From the NCBI RefSeq assembly GCF_001612945.1, contig NZ_BDBK01000002.1, forward strand, positions 62,001-126,000: a stretch of DNA of 64,000 nt, given 5' to 3'. A program made the position numbers and the translations under genes. The notes under the pieces are model-generated. The model worked only from the letters and a program-made list of their open reading frames with translations, was not told the DNA's origin and searched no databases. Source of the stretch: Nocardia inohanensis NBRC 100128 (GTDB taxonomy: Bacteria > Actinomycetota > Actinomycetes > Mycobacteriales > Mycobacteriaceae). Below are positions 7,473 through 16,733 of the stretch, piece by piece. Within the stretch, counting starts at the first letter, position 1, and every line of letters starts with the position of its first letter.

Positions 7473-8642
7473 TCAGGAGGACGGGGCGCGCAGCCGATTC
7501 CGCAGCGATTTCCGCCGCCTGCCTTGCGGTTTCACGGCATCCGGGGGCACCACCTCGTAGCGGCGGATGTACGCGCCGATGAACGCCTGCGCGGTCGCCG
7601 TCACCGGGATCGCCAGCAGCGCGCCCGTCGCCCCGAACAGGGCCGCACCCGCCAGCACCGCCCCGAAGGCCACCGCCGGATGCATATCGAGCGTGGTCGC
7701 GGTGATCCGCGGTTGCAGCACATAGTTCTCGAACTGCTGATAGACCACGATGAACGCCAGAATCCACAGCGCGTCCCGCGGCTGCTGCGCCAGCGCCACC
7801 ACCACCGGCAGCGCCCCGGCCAGATAGGTGCCGACCGTCGGAATGAACTGCGAGACCACGCCCACCCACAGCGCCAACGCGAACGCCGACGGAATCCCGA
7901 TGATCCGCATGGCCGCGTAGTGCGCGATCGTCGAGCAGAGTGCCAGCAGCGCACGGGAATACAGATATCCGCCGGTCTTCTCCACCGCGATATCCCAGGC
8001 CCGCAGCACCGGCACCTGCCGCTGCGGCGGCAGCAGTGAGCAGACGGCATTACGGAAGCGCGGACCGTCGGCGGCGAAGTAGTAGGTGAACAGCAGCACG
8101 CCCAAACCCTGGAAGATCACCCCGATGGCGGTGGTGCCGATACCCCACACATCACCGGCCAGCCCCACCACGTACCCCTCCAGCGAGGAGCTCACCTCCC
8201 CGGCCCGCTCGGTGATGTCGGCGGCCGAAAGATCGGTGTGGAAGGTCGAATTGATCCAATCCACGGTGTCGTCGGCATAGCGCGGGGCATTGCGCACCAG
8301 CGAGGTCACCTGATTCACGACCAGCTCGCCCAGCGTCCATACGAAACTGACCAGCACCACCAGTACGCCCGCGAACACCGCTCCGGTCGCGGGCCCGCGT
8401 TTCCAGCCCTTGCTCGCCAGCCAGTTCACCGCCGGTTCGATGGCGAAGGCCAGGAACAGCGACACCACCAGCACGGTCAGCAATCCGCGCAATTGCAGCA
8501 ACACCCAGAAGGTGATGATCACCGCCGCCACCGTGACGGCCGCGAGCAGATACGCCCGCGGTAGCCAGGGCGGCAGCATCGACGAGACCGGAACCGGCTC
8601 GCGGGCTATCTCTTCCTCGGGTACACGATCATCCTCGGACAC
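7473..8642 (-). CDS. AI-2E family transporter (multi-pass permease)
   Basis: 389-aa integral membrane protein of the AI-2E/YdiK-PerM family. Several hydrophobic helices are evident near the N-terminus (YLLAAVTVAAVIITFWVLL, LLTVLVVSLFLAFAIEP). The family-typical long extracellular loop is followed by the region around VYQQFENYVLQPRI, a strong signature of this family, and further C-terminal helices. Members export varied small molecules or act as Na+/H+ antiporters; the autoinducer role is established for only a few, so the substrate here is unknown. The C-terminus is short, basic and cytoplasmic. It is transcribed away from adhC and ends at a Rho-independent terminator. Confidence 0.88.
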   Translation of the reverse strand: MSEDDRVPEEEIAREPVPVSSMLPPWLPRAYLLAAVTVAAVIITFWVLLQLRGLLTVLVVSLFLAFAIEPAVNWLASKGWKRGPATGAVFAGVLVVLVSFVWTLGELVVNQVTSLVRNAPRYADDTVDWINSTFHTDLSAADITERAGEVSSSLEGYVVGLAGDVWGIGTTAIGVIFQGLGVLLFTYYFAADGPRFRNAVCSLLPPQRQVPVLRAWDIAVEKTGGYLYSRALLALCSTIAHYAAMRIIGIPSAFALALWVGVVSQFIPTVGTYLAGALPVVVALAQQPRDALWILAFIVVYQQFENYVLQPRITATTLDMHPAVAFGAVLAGAALFGATGALLAIPVTATAQAFIGAYIRRYEVVPPDAVKPQGRRRKSLRNRLRAPSS

Positions 8643-8716
8643 ACGGGCAAACGTAGTCGGCGACGGCCTTCACGCTGGGATCGGCGCGCGCAGGGCCGCG
8701 GCCCGTCCCCGATCCC

Positions 8717-8757
8717 GGGGGTTCGGGGACGAAGCCCCTGAGAGCTCCGAGAGTTGT
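8717..8757 (-). repeat. Intergenic GGGGTTC...CCCCTGAGAG repeat, copy 1
   Basis: This sequence downstream of adhC resembles 18004-18045 downstream of the ABC1 kinase gene: GGGGTTC, then GAAGCCCCTGAGAG, then CCGAGAGTT. On the minus strand it can form a GGGGC-TTCG-type hairpin. It is probably a dispersed terminator-like element. Confidence 0.45.
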
Positions 8758-8762
8758 CCCTA

Positions 8763-9815
8763 CTACATGGTCGCCGCGTCGATGACGAAGCGGTAGCGCA
8801 CGTCGCTGGCGACCACGCGTTCGTAGGCTTCGTCGATGCGGTCGGCCGAGATGACCTCGATCTCCGCGCCGATGCCGTGCTCGGCGCAGAAGTCCAGCAT
8901 GGCCTGGGTCTGGGCGATGCCGCCGATCATCGAACCGGCGAGCGAGCGACGGTAGCCGGCCAGGGTGAAAGGCTTTACCGCCAAAGGCTTTTCGGGCAGA
9001 CCCAGAATCACCAGGGTGCCGTTCAGAGCCAGCAGCTTCATATAGCTGTCGATGGGCAGATCGGCGGAGACGGTATTGAGGATCAGATCGAACTCCCCGC
9101 GCAGATCCTTGAAGGTCTGCTTGTCGGCCGTCGCGTAATAGTGCGCCGCCCCGAACTTCTTGCCGTCCTCCTGCTTGGACAGCGACTGCGACAGCACCGT
9201 CACCTCGGCTCCCATGGCCGCGGCGAGCTTCACCCCGATATGCCCGAGCCCGCCCATCCCGATAATGGCGACCTTCTTGCCCGGCCCGGCGTTCCAATGC
9301 CGCAGCGGCGAGAACAGGGTGACGCCCGCGCACAGCAGCGGCGCGGCCACATCCAGCCCGATCCCCTCCGGAATCGACACCACGAAGCCCTCGGTCACCA
9401 CGACCTGCGTGGAGTAACCGCCCATGGTGTACCCGTTCACCTGCAACTCCGCCGTGACCGGCGAGTTGTAGGTCATGGTCGCGCCCGGCTCGCAGTACTG
9501 CTCCTCACCGGCCAGGCACGGCCCGCATTTGCCGCACGAATCGACCATGCAGCCCACCCCGACCCGATCGCCGACCTGGTGCCGGGTCACCTCGGCGCCG
9601 ACCCCGGCCACGATCCCCGCGATCTCGTGCCCGGGCACGCACGGATACCGGGTCCCGCCCCATTCGTCGCGGGCGGTGTGGATATCGGAGTGGCAGATCC
9701 CGGCGTACTTCACGTCGATCAAAACGTCGTGCGGCCCCAGCTCACGGCGCTCGACGGCGACCTTCTCGAACGGCCCCTCGGGGCTGGATACGGCATACGC
9801 GGCAGCAGTGCTCAT
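8763..9815 (-). CDS. adhC: Zinc-dependent NADP alcohol dehydrogenase AdhC
   Basis: Medium-chain dehydrogenase (350 aa) of the cinnamyl-alcohol-dehydrogenase/YahK type, reducing aldehydes with NADPH. Visible catalytic zinc ligands are the Cys in AGICHSDIH, the His-Glu in VPGHEIAG and the Cys in [10 protein letters not shown]. The structural zinc site is the four-Cys run within [16 protein letters not shown]. The nucleotide fold is in [15 protein letters not shown]. The sequence closely follows mycobacterial AdhC (Rv3045), including RHWNAG and the C-terminal [10 protein letters not shown] 9815 (MSTAAAYAV) matches the family N-terminus; the frame extends 15 codons further upstream without similarity. 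Confidence 0.93.
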   Translation of the reverse strand: MSTAAAYAVSSPEGPFEKVAVERRELGPHDVLIDVKYAGICHSDIHTARDEWGGTRYPCVPGHEIAGIVAGVGAEVTRHQVGDRVGVGCMVDSCGKCGPCLAGEEQYCEPGATMTYNSPVTAELQVNGYTMGGYSTQVVVTEGFVVSIPEGIGLDVAAPLLCAGVTLFSPLRHWNAGPGKKVAIIGMGGLGHIGVKLAAAMGAEVTVLSQSLSKQEDGKKFGAAHYYATADKQTFKDLRGEFDLILNTVSADLPIDSYMKLLALNGTLVILGLPEKPLAVKPFTLAGYRRSLAGSMIGGIAQTQAMLDFCAEHGIGAEIEVISADRIDEAYERVVASDVRYRFVIDAATM

Positions 9816-9880
9816 GGATTCCAGCATGGCACGCGGTGTGGCGTGCCGCCGGACCGGCAACCGCTCGGCATGCTGGATCG

Positions 9881-10612
9881 ATGGCCATCCTGCTGTCCCT
9901 GCTCTCGATGGGCGCGACGCTCATCGGCGGCCTGCTGGCGGTCCGGATCGGAGAGCGCAAACGCCTGGTCCTGGGGCTGGCCGCGGGCGTCATGCTCGGC
10001 GTGGTCGCCTTCGACCTGATGCCGGAGGCCCTGGAAGCGGAGACGGGCATCGCGCTCGGAGTGCCGATTCCGTTGCTGGCCGCGGTGGTCGGCTTCTTCA
10101 CCGTGCACATCATCGAGCGGACGGTGGCGCTGCACACCGGCTACGAGAACGAATTCGGTTCGCACCAGCACGATTTCGCTTCGGTCGGCATGCTGGCCGG
10201 CGCGGGGCTGGTGTTCCATTCGACACTGGACGGCCTGAGCATCGGGTTCGGGTTCCAGGCGAGTTCGGCGATCGGCGCGGCGGTGGCCATCGCGGTCATC
10301 TGCCACGACTTCGCCGACGGCTTCAATACCTTCACCATCACCACGCTCTACGGCAATGCCCGCAAACGCGGCCTGATCATGCTCGGCCTGGACGCCCTCG
10401 CACCGGTGGCCGGCGCGATCATCGGCACCCTGGTGAAGGTGCCGACCGAACTGGTCGGGCTGTATCTCGGCTACTTCGCGGGCTTCCTGCTCTACCTCGC
10501 CACCGCCGACATTCTGCCCGAGGCACATGCCGGCAAACCTTCGAAAGGACCGCTGTTCTGCACGCTGGCCGGGGTGATCTTCATGCTCGGGATCGCCGCA
10601 CTCAGCCACTGA
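9881..10612 (+). CDS. ZIP family divalent metal transporter
   Basis: 243-aa polytopic membrane protein of the ZIP (ZupT/GufA-like) family, importing or exporting Zn2+ or related divalent cations. The metal-coordinating helices carry [10 protein letters not shown] and CHDFADGFN, the paired His/Asp/Asn motifs of helices IV and V, and the variable loop includes [10 protein letters not shown] with two His. About eight hydrophobic segments fit the family. ATG 9881 gives a sensible N-terminal membrane helix; the frame extends 15 codons upstream without similarity. It is divergent from adhC with only 65 bases between starts, so their promoters must be close together. No Zur-type box was recognised. 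Confidence 0.9.
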   Translation: MAILLSLLSMGATLIGGLLAVRIGERKRLVLGLAAGVMLGVVAFDLMPEALEAETGIALGVPIPLLAAVVGFFTVHIIERTVALHTGYENEFGSHQHDFASVGMLAGAGLVFHSTLDGLSIGFGFQASSAIGAAVAIAVICHDFADGFNTFTITTLYGNARKRGLIMLGLDALAPVAGAIIGTLVKVPTELVGLYLGYFAGFLLYLATADILPEAHAGKPSKGPLFCTLAGVIFMLGIAALSH

Positions 10613-10677
10613 AAAACTGGTACACCAGTAGATGACAGATGCTCGAGCCCGCGGGCGAACGGCAGTCGGGAGGGTCC

Positions 10678-11781
10678 ATGTACGACGACTCGCGCCGGAC
10701 GCGACCCAGCTGGGCCGGGCGCGTCCTGGCCCTGATCGTCGCAGCCGTGCTCGCCGGCACCGCCTTCCTCGGCTATCACGGCGAACTCTCCCACTGGTCG
10801 CTGCGCGCCGACTCCGGCACCGCCAGCCTGGTCGGGCCGCCGCTGCCACCGCTGAACACCGAGGTGGTCGCCGGCGAGGTGGAGCCCGCGCTGGTGAACA
10901 TCACCGCGGGCCTGCGGCCGTACGGGCTGGGCGCGGCCGGGTCGGGCATCGTGCTCACCGCCGACGGGCAGGTGCTGACCAGCCATCACGTCATCAAAGG
11001 CGCGGAGACCGTATCGGTTTCGGATATCGGCACCGGGGCGGTGTATCAGGCCACCGTGCTCGGTTACGACTCCGGCGCGGATATCGCGCTGCTGGAACTC
11101 GCCGGCGCCAGTGGCCTGCCGGTGGCGCGGATCGGCAGTTCCGCGCCCTTGCGATTGGGGGATGAGGTGCTGGCCATCGGGAACGCGGGCGGCACCGGAT
11201 CGCCGACCGCGGTGGGCGGGAGCATCACCGGGCTGGATTCCTCCATCGTGGCGCGCGATTCGGCCGACCTGTCGCGAAAAGCCTTGCGCGGCATGATCGA
11301 AGTGGCGGCGCGGGTGGCGGCGGGGCAGTCCGGCGGGGCGCTGGTGGATCGCTACGGGGCGGTGGTCGGCGTGGTCACGGCCGCCTCGGGAGAATTGCAG
11401 AAAGCGCTGGGGCACGGGCCGAACGGTTACGCGGTGCCGATCGACGCCGCCATGAGCGTGGTCCGCCAGATCCGTTCCGGCACACCGACCGACAGCGTGC
11501 ACGTGGGGCCGACCGCCACCCTGGGCATCGTCACCTCGGATGCCAAACCGGCGGGCGCGCGCATAGACGTCGCGGTCTTCGGGCAGCCCGCATATTCGGC
11601 GGGACTGACCGAAGGGGAAGTGATCACCGCCGTCGACGGCCGCGCGATCGCGAGCACCCAGGCCCTGAAATCCGCATTGAACCTGCACAAGCCCGAAGAT
11701 GCTGTCCGACTGGATATTTCGGAACCCGGCGGGACGCAGCGGACGGTGAGCGTGACGCTCACCGTCGGCCCGCCCAACTAG
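10678..11781 (+). CDS. Membrane-anchored HtrA-like serine protease with PDZ domain
   Basis: 367-aa trypsin-fold protease of the HtrA/PepD family, expected to face the cell wall space. One N-terminal hydrophobic helix (VLALIVAAVLAGTAFLGY) anchors it. The triad is visible as His104 in TSHHVIKG, Asp135 in SGADIALLEL and Ser218 in AGQSGGALV. A C-terminal PDZ-like region (about 280-365) contains PAYSAGLTEGEVITAVDG. ATG 10678 is chosen for the GGGAGG Shine-Dalgarno at 10668-10673; the frame extends 13 codons upstream. Its stop overlaps the convergent VKOR stop by four bases (CTAG). The likely role is envelope protein quality control. Confidence 0.88.
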   Translation: MYDDSRRTRPSWAGRVLALIVAAVLAGTAFLGYHGELSHWSLRADSGTASLVGPPLPPLNTEVVAGEVEPALVNITAGLRPYGLGAAGSGIVLTADGQVLTSHHVIKGAETVSVSDIGTGAVYQATVLGYDSGADIALLELAGASGLPVARIGSSAPLRLGDEVLAIGNAGGTGSPTAVGGSITGLDSSIVARDSADLSRKALRGMIEVAARVAAGQSGGALVDRYGAVVGVVTAASGELQKALGHGPNGYAVPIDAAMSVVRQIRSGTPTDSVHVGPTATLGIVTSDAKPAGARIDVAVFGQPAYSAGLTEGEVITAVDGRAIASTQALKSALNLHKPEDAVRLDISEPGGTQRTVSVTLTVGPPN

Positions 11782-12347
11782 AGCTTGTCGCGCCAGTAAT
11801 CCTGGAACTGGATGTAGACGATCAGAATCACCACGGCGTAGTAGACCGCGACCACGGTCCAGCGCCATTCCATGATGACCTGCAAGACACCCTTGGATCG
11901 TCCCCACAGCTGACCCGTCACGATCGCCAGCAGCGCCGGGGTCACCGCCCACACCACCATGCACCACGGGCACAGCGCGTGAATCTGGAAGACCGCCTGA
12001 TAGATCAGCCAGCCGATGAACCCCATCCCCGCGACCAGGCCGATCCACAGCCCGCCCCAGATCCAGGTCGGAAAACCGATGTTCGCCACCGCGAGCACCC
12101 CGAGCGTCACCACCACCGAGAACCCGACCACCCCGATGATCGGATTCGGGAACCCGAACGCCGCCGCCTGATCCGATTCCATGATGGTCGTACAGGCCAC
12201 CACCTGATCGATGCTGCACAGCGGCTTGAACCCGGGTTCGGTGAAGAGCTTGAACTTGTCGACCAGCAACGTCACCGACGCCAGCCAGCCGACCAGTCCG
12301 CCCAGCAGCAAGGGCCAGGCGGACTTGGGGGGAGCCGCGGTGATCAC
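11778..12347 (-). CDS. Vitamin K epoxide reductase (VKOR) family membrane protein
   Basis: 189-aa membrane protein that re-oxidises a periplasmic DsbA-like thiol oxidase and passes electrons to menaquinone. It has the active-site CPWC near ALCPWCMVVW, the loop Cys pair in PLCSIDQVVACTT and about four to five transmembrane helices. It overlaps the DsbA-like gene by ATGA (12344-12347), implying translational coupling. The pair forms the actinobacterial disulfide-forming system, as described for M. tuberculosis VKOR (Rv2968c) and DsbA (Rv2969c). A short cytoplasmic C-terminus follows the last helix. Confidence 0.93.
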   Translation of the reverse strand: MITAAPPKSAWPLLLGGLVGWLASVTLLVDKFKLFTEPGFKPLCSIDQVVACTTIMESDQAAAFGFPNPIIGVVGFSVVVTLGVLAVANIGFPTWIWGGLWIGLVAGMGFIGWLIYQAVFQIHALCPWCMVVWAVTPALLAIVTGQLWGRSKGVLQVIMEWRWTVVAVYYAVVILIVYIQFQDYWRDKL

Positions 12348-13135
12348 TGCTTCGCCGCGGCCTCGATGACCGGCTTCAAACCACCCTGGCTCATCAGCGC
12401 CTGACCGTCGGTGACCTGCTTACCCGCCACGTACACGCTCGGCGTGGACTTCAGGCCGGTGCCGAAGACAGCGGTGGTCTCGTCCTTGACGTACTGGGCG
12501 TAGACATTGCCGCGAATCGCGTCGGCGATGGCGGGATCGGTGTACCCGGCCTCGGTGGCGATCTGGATCAGCTGGTCGTCGGTCATGCCGTTGCCGCCCT
12601 CCTTGGGCTGCTTGGCGAACATGGTGGCCAGCCAATTCTGGAACTTGGCCGGGTCCGCGGAGCCGACCACATAGGCGGCATTGGCCGCGCGGCTCGAGTA
12701 CTGGTTGCCGTTGGAGGCGCGATCCAGGAACGAGATGATGTTGTACTCGACGGAGGCGGTGCCATTGGCCACCTCCTCCTCGAGGGTCTTGGCATTGGCC
12801 TGCTCGAACATCTGGCAGGCCGGGCACTGGAGGTCGGCGACGACCTGGACCCGCACCTTGGCATCGGCCTTGCCGAGCCGGATCGCGCCGCCCGCGGTGA
12901 CATTCGCCGGAATCGCGCCCGAACTGGTGACGGTCGGGGCGAAGGCGCTGGTGGCGTCACCGCCGGAGTCCTTGTCGGACTTGCGCATCGCCAATCCGAT
13001 GCCGATGGCGGCCACCAATCCGATCAGGACGACGGCCACGCCGACCTGAATCAGAATCTTGCGATTGCGGTCGGCCTGCGCCGCCTTGGCCAGCGGATTA
13101 TTGCCGGAATTCTTGTTCACCTGAGCGCTCACCAC
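12344..13135 (-). CDS. Membrane-anchored DsbA-like thiol oxidase
   Basis: 263-aa protein with a short cytoplasmic N-terminus, a single anchor helix (about 27-49, LIQVGVAVVLIGLVAAIGIGL) and an extracytoplasmic thioredoxin fold. The active site is CPAC in ADLQCPACQMFEQ, and the cis-Pro segment is TPSVYVAGKQV. It donates disulfides to exported proteins and is recycled by the overlapping VKOR. The GTG start has GGAAGG just upstream; the adjacent in-frame GTG is an alternative start. An AT-neutral stretch and a large inverted repeat (13227-13319) separate it from PPK2. Confidence 0.92.
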   Translation of the reverse strand: MVSAQVNKNSGNNPLAKAAQADRNRKILIQVGVAVVLIGLVAAIGIGLAMRKSDKDSGGDATSAFAPTVTSSGAIPANVTAGGAIRLGKADAKVRVQVVADLQCPACQMFEQANAKTLEEEVANGTASVEYNIISFLDRASNGNQYSSRAANAAYVVGSADPAKFQNWLATMFAKQPKEGGNGMTDDQLIQIATEAGYTDPAIADAIRGNVYAQYVKDETTAVFGTGLKSTPSVYVAGKQVTDGQALMSQGGLKPVIEAAAKQ

Positions 13136-13226
13136 GCCTTCCGTCGTGTCACGTCCTGCGGGCCCATCTTTGCCCGCAAACCTGAGAGATTGCTGTATCT
13201 ATTGCCCTCCGCTGCGCTCCGGGCGG

Positions 13227-13319
13227 GTTCGCGGCCCCCTAGGTCTCGTTCTTCCCTCCCTCCGCTCCTCCGCTGCGCTCCCCCGCTCCACTCAGTCCAG
13301 AACGAGACGGGCCGCGAAC
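13227..13319. repeat. Long imperfect inverted repeat between PPK2 and DsbA-like genes
   Basis: The 26-base arm 13227-13252 (GTTCGCGGCCC, a 5-base insert, then GTCTCGTTCT) is complementary to 13299-13319 apart from the insert. The 46-base loop is pyrimidine-rich. CTCCGCTGCGCTCC occurs both just before the left arm (13207-13220) and in the loop (13268-13281). It may terminate the PPK2 transcript or be a dispersed intergenic element. Confidence 0.6.
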
Positions 13320-13366
13320 CGGGCGCTGGCGGTCACCTTGATGTGGCCGTGTAGAAGTGGCACGAA

Positions 13367-14218
13367 TCACGCCTGGGCAAGCCGCCGTTTCTGCTCTTCG
13401 ATATCGAATGCGGCGGGCGGCCAGTCCAGCTTCAAGCCTTGCAATGCGTCGATCAGCAATTCGGTGACGGCCAGGCGGGCGTACCACTTGGAATCGCAGG
13501 GCAGCACGAACCACGGGGCGTAGTCGGTATTGGTGCGATCCAGAACCGCTTGGTACGCCTCTTGATACGCGGGCCAGTACGCCCGCTCGTCGATATCGGC
13601 CGGATTGAACTTCCAGTATTTGTCCGTGCGTTCCAGCCGCTGGGCCAGCCGCTTCTTCTGCTCGTCGAGCGAGACGAACATGGCCACCTTCACGATGGTG
13701 GTGCCCTCGTCGGTCAGCTTGCGCTCGAACTTGTTGATCTCGTCGTAGCGTTTGCCCCACACCTCGGGCGGGACCATATCGTGCACCCGCACCACCAGCA
13801 CGTCCTCGTAGTGCGAGCGATCGAAGACGCCGATCTGCCCACCTCTGGGCAGCTGCTTGCGAATTCGCCACAGGAAGTGGTGCTTCTTCTCCTCCGCGGT
13901 CGGCACCCCGAAGGCCGCGTGGTCCACGCCCTGCGGATCGACCGAGCCGATCACGTGCCGCACGATGCCGCCCTTGCCGGCGGTGTCCATGCCCTGCAAC
14001 ACCAGCAGCACATTGCGGTTGTCGCCGGATCGGCCGTTGGCGTAAAGCTTTTCCTGGAGATCCGAGAGCACCTCGCGGCGTTCCTCGAGGAATTTCTCCC
14101 CGGCCTTCTTATCGCCCTTGAATCCCGGGGTTGCCGCGGTGTTCAAATCCTCGACCCGCACGCCGTCGGCGCGCAGGGCTTTCGAAACCGGTTTCGACCA
14201 GGTAGTCGCTTTCGCCAT
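13367..14218 (-). CDS. Polyphosphate kinase 2 family nucleotide phosphotransferase
   Basis: 283-aa P-loop PPK2 enzyme that uses polyphosphate to phosphorylate nucleoside mono- or diphosphates. It shows Walker A in LQGMDTAGKGGIVRH, Walker B in VFDRSHYEDVLVVR and the lid-type Arg-rich segment KRLAQRLERTDKYWKF. The single domain and the sequence DPQGVDHAAFGVP place it in the polyphosphate:nucleotide phosphotransferase branch; whether it is class I, II or III cannot be fixed by eye. Upstream on the same strand is an espG-like gene in a separate unit. Together with Ppx and SenX3-RegX3 further on, it links this window to phosphate storage. Confidence 0.9.
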   Translation of the reverse strand: MAKATTWSKPVSKALRADGVRVEDLNTAATPGFKGDKKAGEKFLEERREVLSDLQEKLYANGRSGDNRNVLLVLQGMDTAGKGGIVRHVIGSVDPQGVDHAAFGVPTAEEKKHHFLWRIRKQLPRGGQIGVFDRSHYEDVLVVRVHDMVPPEVWGKRYDEINKFERKLTDEGTTIVKVAMFVSLDEQKKRLAQRLERTDKYWKFNPADIDERAYWPAYQEAYQAVLDRTNTDYAPWFVLPCDSKWYARLAVTELLIDALQGLKLDWPPAAFDIEEQKRRLAQA

Positions 14219-14267
14219 CCTCCATGGTTAACACGAGGTGCCGGTTCGCGTAGGCAACCTCGCCGAA

Positions 14268-14948
14268 TCAGACTCGGGCCAGCCGGACCAGATGATCGGC
14301 CAACTCCTCGTCGCTGACCGGGGCCAGGGTCAGATCCGCGGCGGTGGTCAGCAGATAGCGGCCGTCGCCGGAGAAATCGAGCCAGGTGCGATGCCGGGTC
14401 GGCGGGGAGAGCGGATTCGCCGGTTCCACCGAGACGGTGATGAATCCGCGGCCGTCCACCGGATCGCGGAGCTTGCTGCGGAAGCGATCGGCCCCGTCCG
14501 GACCCTCGGCGGGATCGGGTTGCAGTACCGCGCTCTGGGCCTCCTGCATGGGGGCGAGCCGGCCGGGCGGTGCCGAGCCGATGATCTCCACCAGTTCCCG
14601 GCCCAGCTGATCGGCCGGGCAGACCGAGACGGTCACGGTATCGGGCAGGCCGACCAGAATGCCCGCGCGCTGCTGGGCCACGGCGGCGAAGGCCAGGATG
14701 CGGCGCGATTCGGGGCTGGTGCGCTCGCCGTAGAGGGTGACCGTGGTGGTGTCGCTGCGGGCGCACAGGGCCAGCGCGGCGGCCAGGTCCGGATCGGTGC
14801 GGCGCAGGTAGCGGTGCGCCAATCGCGGTGTGGCGGCGGGGTTCTCCGGGACGGGCGGCGTCGTGTCGAGCGGATAGGGGTGGCGATCACGCTGCGTTTC
14901 ACGGGTCCAGACCAGTGCGAACTCATCAGGGGTCAGGATCCATTTCAC
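14268..14948 (-). CDS. ESX secretion-associated EspG family protein (orphan)
   Basis: 226-aa protein with the EspG pattern: N-terminal LTPDEFALVWTRE, the middle segment ILAFAAVAQQRAGILVG and C-terminal GDGRYLLTTAADLTLAPVSDEELADHL. EspG proteins are cytosolic chaperones for PE-PPE pairs exported by type VII systems. No PE, PPE, EsxAB, EccC or mycosin gene is in the window, so this is an orphan copy. The GTG start has GGAGG at good spacing. It is divergent from a secreted protein gene with an operator-like dyad between them. Identification rests on recognised sequence pattern, not on context. Confidence 0.7.
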   Translation of the reverse strand: MKWILTPDEFALVWTRETQRDRHPYPLDTTPPVPENPAATPRLAHRYLRRTDPDLAAALALCARSDTTTVTLYGERTSPESRRILAFAAVAQQRAGILVGLPDTVTVSVCPADQLGRELVEIIGSAPPGRLAPMQEAQSAVLQPDPAEGPDGADRFRSKLRDPVDGRGFITVSVEPANPLSPPTRHRTWLDFSGDGRYLLTTAADLTLAPVSDEELADHLVRLARV

Positions 14949-14993
14949 TGTGGCCGGCCTCCAGCGGAGGCGGGGCCAGTCGAACCTGACCCG

Positions 14994-15010
14994 ATGTCCG
15001 AAGTGGACAT
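14994..15010. promoter_or_regulatory. Dyad ATGTCC-N5-GGACAT in a divergent promoter region
   Basis: It lies 46 bases upstream of the EspG-like start and about 210 upstream of the secreted-protein start. Flanking CCCG and CGGG extend the symmetry with a two-base offset. A second dyad, CGGTCCG-N12-CGGACCG (15072-15097), follows. Either could be an operator or a hairpin. The rest of 14949-15218 shows no gene. Confidence 0.4.
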
Positions 15011-15218
15011 ATCGGGTGTCCCCCCTTTCCGTGTACGACCCTCCGTCCCGATCGCGACCCTACCCGAGCGTCGGTCCGGTCGCGCTGCGTCGGACCGGCC
15101 GCTCCGATCCGGCGAATGCCCGGTAGGGTCCCGCCCGGGACGTGCGGATCGAGCCCGTCCGGTCGATTGACCAGGAGTTGTGTGGCCTTGCGCCACAAGC
15201 GGAAACCCGGAGGTGGCG

Positions 15219-16712
15219 ATGGCGACCGCCCGCATGTGGATGGCACGATTTGTCGGTGCCGGCGTCGTAATTGTCAGCTCCGGGACAGCTCTCGCGGCCG
15301 CGGTGCCCATTCCGGCCGTACCGGCCGCCGGATCCGAGTTCCTCGGGACGCCCGCCGTGGCCCGGCCCGTCACCGGTGTGCCCGCGGTGCCGCAGCATCC
15401 GGGACTGGCGGGCAACGGTGACTCCGGCATCCACAACGACGGCTGGATGAGCGACACCTACACCCGGCCCGGACCCCTGGGGCGTGACACCCGGGTGGAT
15501 TCGCTGCTGCTCGGCAGCGAATGCGGATCGATCGCGTTCGATCGCGCCGGGCGCATCGTCGCCACCTGCCCGGGACTGAATCCCGGTCTCTACCTTATCG
15601 ATCCGAGTGCGATGCGGGTGCTGGGCAAGTACCCGTTGCCGGGCCGCGGAGCCGGGGAGTTCCTGAAGCCGGGCGCGTTCACCAATTTCGGCGGAGGCGC
15701 GTACTTCTACCTCGACCGGTCCGATCGCGCGGTGGTCGGGGCGAGCACCGGGCACGTCATGGTGCTGGCCGAGAACGCGAGTGCGGACGGTTTCGTCCTC
15801 GAACACGACTACGACCTGACCGGCGTGCTACGGGAAGGGGAGACGCTGAATTCGGTGCTGCCGGATTCGGACGGGCGGCTGTGGTTCGTCGCCAAGAACA
15901 ACGGCGTGGTGGGGACCATCGATCCGGAAAGCGGTGCGGTGCAGGTGATCCGGCTCGGCGCGGGCAGCGAGGGGGAGATCGAGAACTCCTTCGCGGTCGG
16001 CGTCGAGGGTGAGGTGTACATCGCCACCGATCGCGAGATGCTGCGCCTGGACGCGGGATCGGACGGTGCGCCCGCGGTCACTTGGCGCGTCACCTACGCC
16101 AACAGCGGGCAGCACAAGCCCGGCCAGGTGGACGACGGCACCGGCACCACGCCCACCGTGCTGCCCGGCGGCTACGTGGCCATCACCGACAATGCCGATC
16201 CCATGAACGTGGTCGTCTACCGCACCGATCCGGCCGCCGCCCAGCGTGAGGTCTGCGCCGTCCCGGTATTCGCGAAAGGCGCCGGCAATACCGAGAATTC
16301 ACTGATCGGCGCGGGCAATTCCCTGATCGTCGAGAACAACTACGGCTACACCGGCCCCGAAGCCACGCTGGCGGGCAAAACCACCACCCCCGGCTTCGCC
16401 CGCGTCGATATCGACCCCGATGGCAGCGGCTGCCACCTCACCTGGACCAACACCACCGTCGCCGCACCCACCGCGGTGCCGAAACTCTCGCTCGCCACCG
16501 GCCTGATCTACACCTACACCAAAGGCAGCGAAGTCACCGACCCGTGGTACTGGACCGCCCTCGACTTCCACACCGGAAACCTGGTGTGGCAGCGACGATC
16601 CGGGACCGGCCCGCTGTTCAACAACAACTACGCGGGACTGGCGCTGGGCCCGGACGGCGCCGCCTACCTCGGCGTACTCGGCGGCCTGATCTCCCTGCAC
16701 GACGGGTCTTGA
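15219..16712 (+). CDS. Secreted propeller-like protein of unknown function
   Basis: 497-aa exported protein. ATG 15219 with GGAGG at 15210-15214 gives a signal peptide (ARMWMARFVGAGVVIVSSG then ALAAAVP). The body has repeated short beta motifs typical of a propeller: SIAFDRAGRIVATCPG, NSVLPDSDGRLWFVAKNNG, GTIDPESGAVQVIRLG, FAVGVEGEVYIATD and LALGPDGAAYLGVLGG. Four Cys could form disulfides. It may bind ligands or hydrolyse a small substrate like SMP-30/lactonase propellers, but no catalytic signature was identified. It stands alone, convergent with the next gene. Confidence 0.75.
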   Translation: MATARMWMARFVGAGVVIVSSGTALAAAVPIPAVPAAGSEFLGTPAVARPVTGVPAVPQHPGLAGNGDSGIHNDGWMSDTYTRPGPLGRDTRVDSLLLGSECGSIAFDRAGRIVATCPGLNPGLYLIDPSAMRVLGKYPLPGRGAGEFLKPGAFTNFGGGAYFYLDRSDRAVVGASTGHVMVLAENASADGFVLEHDYDLTGVLREGETLNSVLPDSDGRLWFVAKNNGVVGTIDPESGAVQVIRLGAGSEGEIENSFAVGVEGEVYIATDREMLRLDAGSDGAPAVTWRVTYANSGQHKPGQVDDGTGTTPTVLPGGYVAITDNADPMNVVVYRTDPAAAQREVCAVPVFAKGAGNTENSLIGAGNSLIVENNYGYTGPEATLAGKTTTPGFARVDIDPDGSGCHLTWTNTTVAAPTAVPKLSLATGLIYTYTKGSEVTDPWYWTALDFHTGNLVWQRRSGTGPLFNNNYAGLALGPDGAAYLGVLGGLISLHDGS

Positions 16713-16733
16713 CCAGGCCGCCGACCGGCTCGA

